The notes under the pieces: model-generated | Databases searched by the model: none | Told to the model about the DNA's origin: nothing | What the model saw: only the letters and a program-made list of their open reading frames with translations | Program-made: the position numbers and the translations under genes | Part shown: one piece after another, positions 8,255-18,022 of the stretch | Layout of the letters: each line of letters opens with the position of its first letter | Position numbering within the stretch: position 1 is the stretch's first letter | Assembly (NCBI GenBank): GCA_030447415.1 | Contig: JAUJOZ010000007.1 | Coordinates: 1 to 64,000 of the forward strand | DNA length: 64,000 bases | DNA from: Thermomicrobiales bacterium | Lineage (GTDB): Bacteria > Chloroflexota > Chloroflexia > Thermomicrobiales > UBA6265 | Direction: 5' to 3'

Positions 8255-8698
8255 ATGGAGCTGTCGGGCGACCACGTTGCCGCGCCGCGCGAGCGGGTCT
8301 GGCGGTTCATGCTCGATCCCGAGACGCTGCGCCAGTGTCTGCCCGGGTGCGAGCGGCTGGATGAGGTCGGCCCGGACGAGTATGAGGCGACGATGAAGAT
8401 CGGCGTCGCCATGATTCGCGGCACCTACCAGGGTCGGGTCAAGATCAGCGACAAGCAGGAGCCCGAGCGGTACCGGATGCTGGTCGAGGGCAAGGGGGCG
8501 GCCGGCCAGATCTCCGGTGAGGGCCTGCTCGAGCTGGACGACGAGGGCGGCCAGACTCGCGTCCGCTACACCGGCAACGCCAACGTCCGCGGTACCCTGG
8601 CGCGCGTCGGGACCCGCGTCATGCAGCCGGCGGCCAAGATGATCGTCGGCCAGTTCTTCGACTGCCTATCGAGCAAGGCAACCGACGGCAGGGCGTAG
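8255..8698 (+). CDS. coxG: CoxG-like carbon monoxide dehydrogenase subunit G
   Basis: The 147-residue protein is a single SRPBCC (START-like) domain of the CoxG family. The N-terminus reads GDHVAAPRERVWRFMLDPE and then LRQCLPGCERL, the typical opening of these proteins. Later strands read GTYQGRVKI and GLLELDDEGG, and the C-terminal helix reads QPAAKMIVGQFFDCL. CoxG is associated with maturation or membrane attachment of molybdenum hydroxylases of the CO dehydrogenase family; it has no enzymatic motif itself. ATG 8255 follows GAAGGGAAGG, and a good promoter lies upstream. The family's longer members have a membrane anchor, which this protein lacks. It leads the cox gene group, followed by coxS and coxM. 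Confidence 0.85.
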   Translation: MELSGDHVAAPRERVWRFMLDPETLRQCLPGCERLDEVGPDEYEATMKIGVAMIRGTYQGRVKISDKQEPERYRMLVEGKGAAGQISGEGLLELDDEGGQTRVRYTGNANVRGTLARVGTRVMQPAAKMIVGQFFDCLSSKATDGRA

Positions 8699-8726
8699 GT
8701 GCCGGGTGCCGGGAGCGGGGTGCGCC

Positions 8727-8743
8727 GGAACGAGCCTCGTTCC
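8727..8743. repeat. Short perfect inverted repeat between coxG and coxS
   Basis: GGAACGAG and CTCGTTCC flank a single C. It lies in the 164-bp gap between coxG and coxS, which also contains GC-rich near-repeats of CCGGGTG and CACCTAAC type. It could be a hairpin in the transcript that lowers downstream expression or a protein-binding site. There is no T-run, so it is not a typical terminator. Confidence 0.4.
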
Positions 8744-8862
8744 CAGGGGCGAAGGCAGGCCACCCTGCCGCAGTACCCGACGCCTAACATCCCGCACCCA
8801 ACACCTAACTGCTCGTACCCCGGACCAAACAGCCATCACCTACCACCCAAGGAGAAGTCCCG

Positions 8863-9363
8863 TTGAAGGTTCCCATCACCGTGACGGTCAACGGCACGCC
8901 GCGGCAGGTCGAGGTTGAGCCGCGACGGCTCCTCGTCCACTTCCTGCGCGACGAGCTCGGCCTGACCGGCACTCACATCGGCTGCGAAACCGGTCAGTGC
9001 GGCGCCTGCACCATCCTCCTCGACGGCCAGGCGGTCAAGAGCTGCACCGTTCTGGCGGTCCAGGCCGACGGTCAGGCCGTGACGACGATCGAGGGGCTGG
9101 CGCCGCGCGGCATGCTCCACCCGGTGCAGCAGGCGTTCTGGGAAGAGCACGGCCTCCAGTGCGGCTATTGCACCCCGGGCATGGTCCTCTCCGTGGTCGC
9201 CCTCCTCCAGGAGGACCCGGACCCGAACGAGGCCACGATCCGTCACGCGCTCGAAGGCAACCTGTGCCGCTGCACCGGCTACCACAACGTCGTCACGTCG
9301 GTCCGGGCCGCCGCGGCCAAGCTCGCCGCCGGCGCCGAGCCCGAGCCCCTGTTGCGATCGTAG
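8863..9363 (+). CDS. coxS: CO dehydrogenase-type small subunit, two [2Fe-2S] clusters
   Basis: The 166-residue protein has the full xanthine-oxidase-family iron-sulfur layout. The N-terminal plant-type [2Fe-2S] motif is GCETGQCGAC with C41, C46, C49 and a fourth cysteine at C61 (KSC). The second, helical cluster domain has CGYCTPGM and NLCRCTGYHN. These pass electrons between the molybdenum site of the large subunit and the FAD of the medium subunit. The start is TTG at 8863, placed six bases after GGAGAA; no ATG or GTG fits better. The gene belongs with coxG and coxM. The substrate cannot be told from this subunit, since CO, aldehyde and xanthine enzymes share it. Confidence 0.9.
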   Translation: MKVPITVTVNGTPRQVEVEPRRLLVHFLRDELGLTGTHIGCETGQCGACTILLDGQAVKSCTVLAVQADGQAVTTIEGLAPRGMLHPVQQAFWEEHGLQCGYCTPGMVLSVVALLQEDPDPNEATIRHALEGNLCRCTGYHNVVTSVRAAAAKLAAGAEPEPLLRS

Positions 9364-9431
9364 GGATCTGTTCGAGCGGATCGAGGACAGAGAGCCCTGC
9401 CAACGCTCACATCCATCAAGCGAGGTGCCAG

Positions 9432-10307
9432 GTGAACCCAGCGGCGTTCGAGTACCACCGGGCGGATAGCGTTCAGGAGGCCATCGTCCTGCTCCAGCAG
9501 TACGGGGATGGCGCGAAGCTCCTCGCGGGGGGACACAGCCTCCTGCCGGTCATGAAGCTCCGCCTCGCCCAGCCGGAGCACCTGATCGACATCGGTCGCC
9601 TGCGCGATCTAGCAGGCGTGCGCGAAGAGGGCGGCACCCTGCGCATTGGCGCGCTGACGACCCATCATGAGATCGAGGTCGACCCGACCCTGCGTCGCCG
9701 CTGCCCGCTCCTGTCGGAAACGGCCGGCGTCGTCGGCGACCGCCAGGTGCGGAACCGCGGCACCATCGGCGGTGCCCTCTGCCACGCCGACGCTGCCGCC
9801 GACTACCCGGCCGCTATCCTCGCGCTCGGGGCCGAGCTCGTCGCCCAGGGACCGAATGGCGAGCGAACAATCGCGGCCGAGGAGTTCTTCCTCGGCTTCC
9901 TCACCACCGCCCTGGCGCCCAACGAGATCCTCACGGAGATCCGCGTCCCCGCCTTGGCCCCTCGCACCGGCGCAAGTTACCAGAAGCTCGCCAACCAGGC
10001 GTCCGGCTACGCCACCGTCGGCGTCGCCGCCGTCGTCACCCTCAACCCGGACGGGCGATGCGCCGCGGTCGGCATCGGCATCACCGGCGCCGGCAGTAGC
10101 CCCGTCCGCGCCACGGCGGTCGAGGAGGCGCTGCGCGGCGCCGACCTCGACGATGCCACCGTCGCCGCCGCCGCCGAGGCCGCCGGCGAGGGGCTCGACC
10201 TCCTCGACGACATCCACGCCTCCGCCGACTACCGCCTCCGCGTCGTCCGCGGCCTCACCCGCCGCGCCGTGCTGGGAGCGGCCGGTCGAGTCGATCGTGG
10301 GCAGTAA
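9432..10307 (+). CDS. coxM: CO dehydrogenase-type medium subunit, FAD-binding
   Basis: The 291-residue protein is a vanillyl-alcohol-oxidase-fold flavoprotein of the CoxM/CutM family. The first FAD motif is AGGHSLLPVMKLRL (about residues 32-45) and the second is TIGGALCHADAAADYP (about 111-126), both typical. The C-terminal CO_deh_flav_C domain runs from about 175 to 280. FAD here takes electrons from the two iron-sulfur clusters of CoxS. GTG 9432 gives the family's usual N-terminus (MNPAAFEYHRADSVQEA) with an AGGTGCCAG sequence before it. The gap after coxS is 68 bp, so the genes are probably co-transcribed. The catalytic large subunit gene, usually adjacent, is not present, and the next gene is an unrelated glycosyltransferase. 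Confidence 0.9.
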   Translation: MNPAAFEYHRADSVQEAIVLLQQYGDGAKLLAGGHSLLPVMKLRLAQPEHLIDIGRLRDLAGVREEGGTLRIGALTTHHEIEVDPTLRRRCPLLSETAGVVGDRQVRNRGTIGGALCHADAAADYPAAILALGAELVAQGPNGERTIAAEEFFLGFLTTALAPNEILTEIRVPALAPRTGASYQKLANQASGYATVGVAAVVTLNPDGRCAAVGIGITGAGSSPVRATAVEEALRGADLDDATVAAAAEAAGEGLDLLDDIHASADYRLRVVRGLTRRAVLGAAGRVDRGQ

Positions 10308-10360
10308 TCAGGCGACCTTAGGCAGAGACGATCAGCGCGGCTCCGAGGTGGTCTAGCGGG

Positions 10361-11137
10361 ATGTCAACCCGGCGACCGGCCGCCGCCTCTTTCGGTTCGC
10401 TCTTCACCGCCCACGTTCCGCCGTCGTCTGCTCCGGGGTCAACGCCGGACTCCCCCAAACTTTCGGTCGTGATCCCGATCTACAACGAGCGGACGACGAT
10501 CGGCGAGTTGCTGGCGCGGGTGCGCGCGGTGCCGATCCCGAAGCAGATCATCGTCGTCGACGACTGCTCGACCGACGGCACGGCGGAGGTGCTGGCGCGG
10601 GAGGCCGAGGCCGGCGACCTGGAGGTCGTCACCCACCCGACGAACCAGGGGAAGGGCGCCGCGGTGCGCACCGGGTTGGGACAGATCCGGGGCGACGTAG
10701 TGATCGTTCAGGACGCCGACCTGGAGTACGACCCGGCCGAGTACCCGAAGCTCCTGGCGCCGATCGAGCGGGGCATCACCCGGGTCGTCTACGGCTCGCG
10801 CTTTCGGGGCGGACCGCACAAGGCGATGTACTTCTGGCACAGCGTCGGCAACCGGTTCCTGACCCTGACCGCCAACGTCCTCTTTGACACCACCCTGACC
10901 GACCTGGAGACCTGCTACAAGGTCTTCACCGCCGACGTCGCCCGCGGTCTGGGCCTCCGGTCCGACCGATGGGGTTTCGACCCGGAGATCACCGCCAAGA
11001 TCCTGAAGCAGGGCCATCGCATCTACGAGGTGCCGATCTCCTACGCCGGGCGGGAGTTCGCGGAAGGCAAGAAGATCACCTGGAAGGACGGCGTCACCGT
11101 CTTCTTCACCCTGCTCCGTTACCGCTTCTTCGATTGA
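10361..11137 (+). CDS. Family 2 glycosyltransferase, dolichyl-phosphate mannose synthase-like
   Basis: The 258-residue protein has a GT-A fold from about residue 32. It begins LSVVIPIYNERTTIGELL, continues IIVVDDCSTDGT, and has QDADLEYDP as the metal- and sugar-nucleotide-binding acid motif. VVYGSRF and CYKVFTADVARGL are typical of the DPM1/GtrB branch. There are no C-terminal membrane helices, so it is probably a soluble or peripheral enzyme that transfers a sugar from a nucleotide donor to a polyprenyl phosphate. The first 30 residues are poorly conserved and Ala/Ser/Pro-rich. The start at ATG 10361 is adequate but the N-terminus is uncertain. The gene is 53 bp after coxM but has no obvious functional link to it. 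Confidence 0.85.
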   Translation: MSTRRPAAASFGSLFTAHVPPSSAPGSTPDSPKLSVVIPIYNERTTIGELLARVRAVPIPKQIIVVDDCSTDGTAEVLAREAEAGDLEVVTHPTNQGKGAAVRTGLGQIRGDVVIVQDADLEYDPAEYPKLLAPIERGITRVVYGSRFRGGPHKAMYFWHSVGNRFLTLTANVLFDTTLTDLETCYKVFTADVARGLGLRSDRWGFDPEITAKILKQGHRIYEVPISYAGREFAEGKKITWKDGVTVFFTLLRYRFFD

Positions 11138-11190
11138 GTCGAGACGAGGAAGGGAGGCAGCAGACCGTGGGCGACCGGTTCCCGCGGCCC

Positions 11191-11404
11191 GCCGCGCGCC
11201 ACTACCTGCCGCGCCTTCGGTTCCACGACCTCCGGCACAGTGCGGCGACGCTCGTGCTCACCGATGGCGCCCATCCAAAGATCGTTCAGGAGCGGCTGGG
11301 GCCCAGCCAGCATCATGGCGATGACTTTGAACGGCTCCTCGCACGTCTCCATGGACATGCAGCGCGCGGCTGCCGACCGGATCGACGCGGTTCGCGGCGG
11401 CTAA
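11191..11404 (+). pseudogene. Tyrosine recombinase, C-terminal remnant
   Basis: This stretch encodes the last third of a phage-type integrase in two frames. The first frame has LPRLRFHDLRHSAATLVL and then HPKIVQERLG, including the catalytic HxxR (HDLRH). After a one-base insertion near 11308 the second frame reads SIMAMTLNGSSHVSMDMQ and ends RAAADRIDAVRGG then TAA. In intact enzymes the second part would contain the nucleophile in a TYSHV context; here it is NGSSHV, so the tyrosine is lost. The N-terminal two thirds are absent. The fragment sits between the glycosyltransferase and the polysaccharide deacetylase and marks an old integration or recombination event. It cannot be active. Confidence 0.85.
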
Positions 11405-11463
11405 CGGTGACCGTAAGCGTGCCGTCTCCCGAGTCGATCTGGAAGCAACAGGGCACGCTGCGC

Positions 11464-12189
11464 ATGCGCAAGGGTCTTGCTCTCACGCTTGGTCTATGCG
11501 CCCTTGGCGTGGCAGCGCTGACGCGGCCCGGCTTCATCATCCGGTGGCTCGCCAGGCGGCATCCGGATGTCCTGTTCTCTATGGACACCCCGGAGCCGCT
11601 CGTCGCGCTCACCATCGACGACGCCCCGCACCTCGCGCTCACCCCGGCCATCCTGGACATGCTGGCGGAGCACGGTGCTCGCGCCACCTTCTTCGTGATC
11701 GGCGAGCGGGTCCCGGGCAACGAGGGGACCGTGCGCCGCATCGTCGAGGAGGGGCACGAGCTGGGCAACCATCTGATGGCGGACGCCCCGAGCATCCGCC
11801 TATCCGCCGCGGCGTTCGAGCGTCAGCTGCTCCAGACGCACGACCTGCTCGCGCGGTTCGGTCCCGTGCGGTGGTTCCGACCAGGGGGCGGCTGGTACAG
11901 CCGAGGGATGCTCAGACAGCTCCGGCGCTACGGCTACCGGTGCGCCCTGGGCTCCGCGTATGCCTACGACTGCCACATCCGCTCGGCGTGGTACGTGTCA
12001 AGGCACATCCTCCGCAACACGCGACCCGGCGCCGTGATCATCCTGCACGATGGCCACGAGCGCATGTGGAGGACGGTCACCGTGCTTCGGCGCGTGCTCC
12101 CCGAGCTCGAGCGGCGGGGTTACCAGGTCGTGACCTTGTCGGAGCTGGCCGTCAAGAACAGGCAAGAGCACGCGGCGGTGGAGCGGTGA
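11464..12189 (+). CDS. Polysaccharide deacetylase, membrane-anchored
   Basis: The 241-residue protein has an N-terminal hydrophobic segment (about residues 5-20, LALTLGLCALGVAAL) and then a NodB-type domain. Motif 1 is ALTIDDAPH with the two metal/catalytic aspartates. Motif 2 is HELGNH, giving metal histidines. A later conserved block is RWFRPGGGWYS, and motif 5 is GAVIILHDGHE. Such enzymes remove acetyl groups from cell-surface glycans or peptidoglycan. The start at ATG 11464 keeps the membrane anchor; GTG 11407 is an alternative that would add 19 residues. It follows the integrase remnant directly, and its partner genes are not evident. Confidence 0.85.
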   Translation: MRKGLALTLGLCALGVAALTRPGFIIRWLARRHPDVLFSMDTPEPLVALTIDDAPHLALTPAILDMLAEHGARATFFVIGERVPGNEGTVRRIVEEGHELGNHLMADAPSIRLSAAAFERQLLQTHDLLARFGPVRWFRPGGGWYSRGMLRQLRRYGYRCALGSAYAYDCHIRSAWYVSRHILRNTRPGAVIILHDGHERMWRTVTVLRRVLPELERRGYQVVTLSELAVKNRQEHAAVER

Positions 12190-12208
12190 TCGTGGCCCAG
12201 CCGTCCAT

Positions 12209-12682
12209 TCAGTCGACGTCCCGAGGCTCGGATTTGTGCGCCATGGCGAGCATGGCGGTCGCGAACTCCTTGCGACGGAAGAACTGCCGGATCTCATGCC
12301 AGAGTTGGGGCTCGGTCCGGCCGAGCGCCAGCAGCCGGTCGGAGAAGGCGATATCGCCCCGGGCCCGCTGCTCGGTCATGAATTCGGTCGACAGCAGCTC
12401 GGCGAGGTAGAGCGGCCCGATGTCGGCGAACTTCGCCCGGTAGTACGCCTGCAACTCGGCGACCTCCAGCGGCGTCAGGGGTTCGCCTCCCTCGCCGCCG
12501 AAGCTCCCTTGCCAGTCGACCGCCGTCAGCAACTCCTCCAACAGGTCGACTTCGGCGCCGCCTCGGACCCGCGTCAACAGGTCGTCCACCTTCGCCCGGT
12601 CGTACGGCAGCTCATGCGGCGTCTCGGGTAGCCCGGCTGCCCCGACAGGTCGGTTGCCGCTCGGGATCTCCTGGTCTGTCAT
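12209..12682 (-). CDS. Conserved hypothetical protein, acidic
   Basis: The 157-residue protein is soluble and largely helical. Visible features are an acidic stretch (residues about 45-60, AEVDLLEELLTAVDW), then LTPLEVAELQAYYRAKFADIG and a C-terminal helix with HEIRQFFRRKEFATAML. No metal site, nucleotide motif, signal peptide or membrane segment is seen. It is convergent with the polysaccharide deacetylase and divergent from mreB, sharing the 278-bp region that holds the mreB promoter. I do not recognise the family. Codon and base use match its neighbours, so it is probably a real gene. Confidence 0.6.
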   Translation of the reverse strand: MTDQEIPSGNRPVGAAGLPETPHELPYDRAKVDDLLTRVRGGAEVDLLEELLTAVDWQGSFGGEGGEPLTPLEVAELQAYYRAKFADIGPLYLAELLSTEFMTEQRARGDIAFSDRLLALGRTEPQLWHEIRQFFRRKEFATAMLAMAHKSEPRDVD

Positions 12683-12798
12683 GTCCCACCGTCCCCACCG
12701 TCCGTGTCGGCCGCAAAGTATAGGGGGGTGCTCGCCCTTCAGCGTGGCGGGTCGGCCGCCACCTGGCGCTTCCCCGGCGGTCGGACCACCCGGTCTGA

Positions 12799-14017
<1,219 letters not shown>

Positions 14018-14124
14018 CGAGTCGAGCCGTCGAGAGGTGAGTAAGGCGGGGGAACCGCTCGTCCCGGTCGCCGTTGGTGCGGCCGCGTCGGTCGCTCGCC
14101 ACCCCGCGGCACGCCGTTCGTGCG

Positions 14125-14133
14125 TGCTATGCT
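14125..14133 (+). promoter_or_regulatory. Possible extended -10 promoter of mreC
   Basis: TGCTATGCT lies 60 bp before the mreC GTG in the non-conserved stretch after the MreB homology ends. It resembles the mreB and coxG elements. No -35 box is convincing. Confidence 0.4.
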
Positions 14134-14193
14134 GGAGCCCCGCGTCTTCTCGCTTGCTCGACTCCTCGACTGCTCGCCTTCCGGGGATCGCGT

Positions 14194-15017
14194 GTGACCA
14201 CGCTGAGTGTCCGACAGACGGTCGCCCTGGTTGCCCTCTTCGTGGTGACCAGCCTCACCTTCATCCAGCTCGACAACCGCCGCGCTCTCGACCCAGTCAA
14301 GGATGGACTCCAGGCGGTCGTCCTGCCCGTCGCGGGGCGGTCGGCGGCCTCGTTCCCGACGGCGGTGACGACTCCGCGGCCGAGCGCCGGTTGACGCAGA
14401 TGACGGCCGAGCGGGACGCGCTCCAGGCGAGGGTGGCCGAGCTCGAGGTGGTGGCGGCCAGGGTCGAGCAGCTCGAAGCCCAGCTGAACGTGCAGGAGGC
14501 CAACCCCGAGCTGCGGTTGTTGTCGGCGCGCGTGATCGGTCGCGACCCGACCAACCTGCAGAAGATCATCACCATCGACAAGGGGAGCGCGGACGGCGTC
14601 AGGGTCGGCATGGCTGTCGTCGATCCGAACTTCTTTGTCGGCCAGGTGACCGAGGTTGGGGAGCACTTCGCCCGCGTCACCCTCGTCATCGACACGTCGT
14701 ACAGCGTCGCGGCCCGGCTGCAAGGCTCGGGCGCGGACGGCATCGTCTACGGCCGGTGGCAGGAGGGCGGTCGACTGGAGCTGCGGCCCGACCCCCCCAC
14801 GGTCGAAGTCAGCGAAGGCCGGTTGGTGCTCCCCTCGCACCGCGCCGAGCTGCGGCCCCCGGGGGTCCCGCGCGCGCGCATCAGCGGCACGGTGATGGGG
14901 GAGCCGACGCGAAGCGACCAGGACGACACCCTCACCGTCGACGTGATGCCGGCCGTCGACTTCGAGAGCCTCCAGGTCGTTTCGGTCATCCTCGCCGATG
15001 CAGCCGAACCAGCCTGA
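14194..15017 (+). CDS. mreC: Rod-shape protein MreC, frameshifted
   Basis: The N-terminal frame begins at GTG 14194 and has a single membrane anchor (about residues 8-25, VALVALFVVTSLTFIQL). At the GGGG of 14334-14337 the frame breaks; reading GGGGG continues it as GAVGGLVPDGGDDSAAERRL. A coiled coil follows (MTAERDALQARVAELE, VEQLEAQLNVQE) and then the two beta-barrel domains of the family: ARVIGRDPTNLQKIITIDKG, GMAVVDPNFFVGQVTEVG and a C-terminal VSVILADAAEPA. MreC is the periplasmic or extracytoplasmic scaffold that activates PBP2. The last 20 bases overlap the murT start. The total length of about 275 residues is normal for the family. The break is most likely an error in a homopolymer. 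Confidence 0.85.
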
Positions 15018-16488
15018 CGTGGGCACGGAGGTTGAGTCGGGACCACCCTCGCGACCGCCCGGCGCCCGGCCCGATCCCCGGCTCCTCGCCGCCCTGGCTG
15101 CCGCGAAACTGACCGCCGGGGTGATCCGCGGGCTCGGTCGGGGTGGCGGCACGGCCGCGCCGGGGCTGGTCGCCGACCGGATCGACCCCAATCTCCTCGC
15201 CAAGGTCGCCGCTCGCCTCCCCGAGGGGGCCGTCGTCGTCGCCGGGACGAACGGCAAGACGACCGTGTCCCGCATGTTGGCCGACGTGTTGGAAGCCGAC
15301 GGCTGCCGGGTGGTCCACAACCGCTCGGGTTCGAACCTGGTGCGCGGCGTCGCCGCCGCCTTCGCCGCGCGGGCCTCGATCGGGGGTGACCCCCGGGCCG
15401 ACATCGGCGTGATTGAGACCGACGAGGCGGCCTTCCCGGAGGTGGCGAGGCTCGTCGCGCCGCGCGTCGTTGTCCTGAACAACCTCTTCCGTGACCAGCT
15501 CGACCGCTACGGAGAGCTCAACACGATCGCGACCAAGTGGCGCGCCGCCATCGCTCGACTCCCGGCCGAGACGGCCGTCGTCGTCAACGTGGACGACCCG
15601 GCTCTGGCGGAAGTGACCCACGGTATCGCCGCCCGCCGCGTCGCCTTCGGGCTGGCCGAGCGCCATCACCGCCTGGACACCTTGCCGCACGCCGCCGACG
15701 CCGCCACCTGCCGCCGCTGTGGGCACGATCTGGTCTACGAGGCGCTGTACCTGTCCCATCTGGGTGACTGGCGCTGCCCCGCCTGCGGCAACGCCCGGCC
15801 GCCGCTCGACGTCCGAGGTCGTGACGTCCACCTCGACGGCGTCGAGTCGTTGCGGGTCACGGTGGAGATCGCGGGCGCGGTCCTGGGCGAGACGGTCCGC
15901 TGCCTGGAGGTGGCGGTCGGCGTGCCGGGGCTCTACAACGCCTACAATGTCGTCGCCGCGGTCGCCGCGGCTCAGGCGCTGCGCGTCCCCGACGCCACCG
16001 CCGTCCGCGCCCTCGGCGCGTTCCGGGCTGCCTTCGGCCGGATCGAGCGCGTCGCCTTCCGGGGGCGGATCTTGATCCTGGCTCTCGTCAAGAACCCGGT
16101 TGGCTTCAACGAAGTCTTGCGGATGCTGACGGCCGCCACCGGTGGCCTCACCGTCCCCACCTTGATCGCGATCAACGACCTCGCGGCCGATGGTCGCGAC
16201 GTCTCGTGGCTGTGGGACGTCGACTTCGAGCGGCTGGCCGACGGCGCAGCGCCGCTGAGCACCACCGGTCTGCGGGGCGTCGACATGGCGAACCGCCTCA
16301 AGTACGCCGGCGTCCCGTCCGAGCGCATTCGTCCGCTCCCCGCCGACCTCCGGCCCGCGCTCGGGGCCTTCGTCGAGACGGTTCCCGAAGGCACCACCGC
16401 CTACGTCCTTCCCACCTACACCGCGATGCTCGACCTCCGCTGCATCCTAGCGGACCTTGGAGCGGTCGAAACCTTCTGGCGGCAATGA
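14998..16488 (+). CDS. murT: Lipid II isoglutaminyl synthase, Mur-ligase subunit MurT
   Basis: The 496-residue protein has a Mur ligase P-loop AGTNGKTT at residues 82-89, then NRSGSNLVRG and VIETDEAAFP. A four-cysteine zinc ribbon (CRRC ... CPAC, about 239-264) is inserted in the central domain, which is a hallmark of MurT. The C-terminal DUF1727 domain has NPVGFNEVLRM and IAINDLAADGRDVSWLWDV. With GatD, MurT amidates the alpha-carboxyl of D-glutamate in lipid II, using ammonia from glutamine. The start ATG 14998 lies within the end of mreC, implying translational coupling. The first 60 residues, before the Mur domain, are Pro/Gly-rich and may be partly non-functional. gatD follows after 172 bp. 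Confidence 0.92.
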   Translation: MQPNQPDVGTEVESGPPSRPPGARPDPRLLAALAAAKLTAGVIRGLGRGGGTAAPGLVADRIDPNLLAKVAARLPEGAVVVAGTNGKTTVSRMLADVLEADGCRVVHNRSGSNLVRGVAAAFAARASIGGDPRADIGVIETDEAAFPEVARLVAPRVVVLNNLFRDQLDRYGELNTIATKWRAAIARLPAETAVVVNVDDPALAEVTHGIAARRVAFGLAERHHRLDTLPHAADAATCRRCGHDLVYEALYLSHLGDWRCPACGNARPPLDVRGRDVHLDGVESLRVTVEIAGAVLGETVRCLEVAVGVPGLYNAYNVVAAVAAAQALRVPDATAVRALGAFRAAFGRIERVAFRGRILILALVKNPVGFNEVLRMLTAATGGLTVPTLIAINDLAADGRDVSWLWDVDFERLADGAAPLSTTGLRGVDMANRLKYAGVPSERIRPLPADLRPALGAFVETVPEGTTAYVLPTYTAMLDLRCILADLGAVETFWRQ

Positions 16489-16660
16489 TGCAGACGCGCG
16501 TCATCGCGGCGTTGCGCGCCGCGCCCTGTTCCCGACCGCGGTCTTCAGCGGCCGCCACACGGCGTGGCGGTGCCGCGTGCCCCGTTGCGTTGGGGTAGTG
16601 AGCCAGGCGCTGCTTGCTACGCCTGACTCGCTGCTCGACGCCTCGACTCCGGAGTGACCC

Positions 16661-17389
16661 ATGCACCTCACCATCGGCTGGCTCTACGGGACCAAGATGA
16701 ACATTTACGGCGACCGAGGCAACGTCCTGGCGCTGGAGCAGCGCGCGCGTTGGCGCGGCATTCCGGCGGAGACCCGCGAGATTGGGTTAGGGGAGCCGAT
16801 CCCCGACGACGTCGACATCTTCTTCTTCGGCGGCGGTCAGGACCAGGAACAGATCGCCGTCTCGGCCGATTTGCAGGGGGAAAAGGGGGAGGCGCTCAAG
16901 GCCGCCGTCGAGGACGGCGCTGCCCTGCTGGCCGTCTGCGGTGGCTACCAGCTCCTCGGCCATGAGTACCGGCCGCACGATGGCCCGGCGCTCCTCGGCA
17001 TCGGCCTGTTCGATCTCGTCACCGAGGCCGGGTCGGAGCGCTTCATCGGCAACATCGTCGTCGAGTCCCCGTTTGGCGAGCTGGTCGGGTTCGAGAACCA
17101 CAGCGGCCTGACGCACCTCGGTCCGGGGACGGAGCCGCTCGGCCGGGTGCGCGTCGGGCGCGGCAACAACGGCCGTGACGGTACCGAGGGCGCCAGGTAC
17201 AAGCACGCCGTCGGCTGCTACATGCATGGCTCCCTCCTCCCCAAGAATCCCGACTTCGCCGACTGGCTCCTCGCCGCGGGGCTGAGTCGTCGTCAGGGCG
17301 GCACGCCGGTCGAGTTGCCGCCGCTCGACGACGATCTGGAGCGCGCTGCCCACGCCGCCGCCGTCACGCGCGCTGTACGCACGCGCTAG
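16661..17389 (+). CDS. gatD: Lipid II isoglutaminyl synthase, glutaminase subunit GatD
   Basis: The 242-residue protein is a class I (triad) glutamine amidotransferase of the CobB/CobQ-like type. It opens IGWLYGTKMNIYGDRGN, a GatD signature. IFFFGGGQDQEQ precedes the nucleophile elbow AVCGGYQLLG with C93. The histidine is in CYMHGSLLPKNP (H189). It hydrolyses glutamine and passes ammonia to MurT. ENHSGLTHLG is another GatD/CobQ block. The pair murT-gatD is separated by 172 bp of apparently non-coding DNA with no terminator, unusual for genes that often overlap. GatD ends 162 bp before mreD. Confidence 0.93.
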   Translation: MHLTIGWLYGTKMNIYGDRGNVLALEQRARWRGIPAETREIGLGEPIPDDVDIFFFGGGQDQEQIAVSADLQGEKGEALKAAVEDGAALLAVCGGYQLLGHEYRPHDGPALLGIGLFDLVTEAGSERFIGNIVVESPFGELVGFENHSGLTHLGPGTEPLGRVRVGRGNNGRDGTEGARYKHAVGCYMHGSLLPKNPDFADWLLAAGLSRRQGGTPVELPPLDDDLERAAHAAAVTRAVRTR

Positions 17390-17415
17390 GGGACGGGAGC
17401 CGGGCGTCGGCGGCG

Positions 17416-17424
17416 TGGTAAACT
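17416..17424 (+). promoter_or_regulatory. Possible extended -10 promoter of mreD
   Basis: TGGTAAACT sits between gatD and mreD, 127 bp before the mreD ATG. It fits the TGnTAnnCT pattern seen upstream of several other genes here. No -35 box is evident. It would give mreD and PBP2 their own transcript. Confidence 0.4.
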
Positions 17425-17551
17425 GAGCCTGCCCCGCGACGCCTTGACCGGGTGACACCGTGCCTGCCGGCCGGCGGTGGCGTCGAGGATCGGAGGCGGC
17501 GAGCCGGAGGGGCTCGTGGCCCTTCGCTGACCGGCAACGGCTGACGGATCC

Positions 17552-18022
17552 ATGGCCCGAGTCTTGTTCGCGCTGCTCCTCTTCGCTGCGGCGCTCCTCC
17601 AGGCGGCGGTGCTGCCGGAGTTGCGGCTGCTCGAGGTTCTCCCAGATCTCGTGCTGGTCCTGCTCCTCATCTGGAGCGCGCTGCGCGGCATCGGTGAAGG
17701 TCTGGCCTGGGTCTTCGGCGTCGGGCTGGTGCTCGACGCGCTGGCGATGGATCCGCTCGGCACCAATGGGCTGGCGCTTGTGGTTGCTGCACTGCTCGCC
17801 GGGCCGGCACGACGCCGGTTCTTCCACAGCGGGATGGTCTTGCCACTCGCGCTGGCGGTGACCGCGACCGTCGGGCACGCCCTCGTTCTCGGGGGCCTGC
17901 GCGGGAGTGGAGGGCTTGGGGCGACCATCGCGCTGCAGGCGCTGCTGAACGCGCTGCTGGTGCCGCCGCTCTACCTCGTCGCCGGTTGGATGGATCGCTG
18001 GATGGTGGAGGCGACGGCCTGA
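17552..18022 (+). CDS. mreD: Rod-shape protein MreD
   Basis: The 156-residue protein is almost wholly hydrophobic, with about five membrane helices, as expected of MreD. The N-terminus reads LFALLLFAAALLQAAVLPEL, the middle PDLVLVLLLIWSALRGIGEG, and AWVFGVGLVLDALAMDPLGTNGL carries the family's G-L-x-x-D motif. The stop codon overlaps the PBP2 start (TGATG at 18020-18024), so the two are translated together. MreD is an integral membrane part of the elongasome and balances MreC activation of PBP2. Confidence 0.88.
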   Translation: MARVLFALLLFAAALLQAAVLPELRLLEVLPDLVLVLLLIWSALRGIGEGLAWVFGVGLVLDALAMDPLGTNGLALVVAALLAGPARRRFFHSGMVLPLALAVTATVGHALVLGGLRGSGGLGATIALQALLNALLVPPLYLVAGWMDRWMVEATA

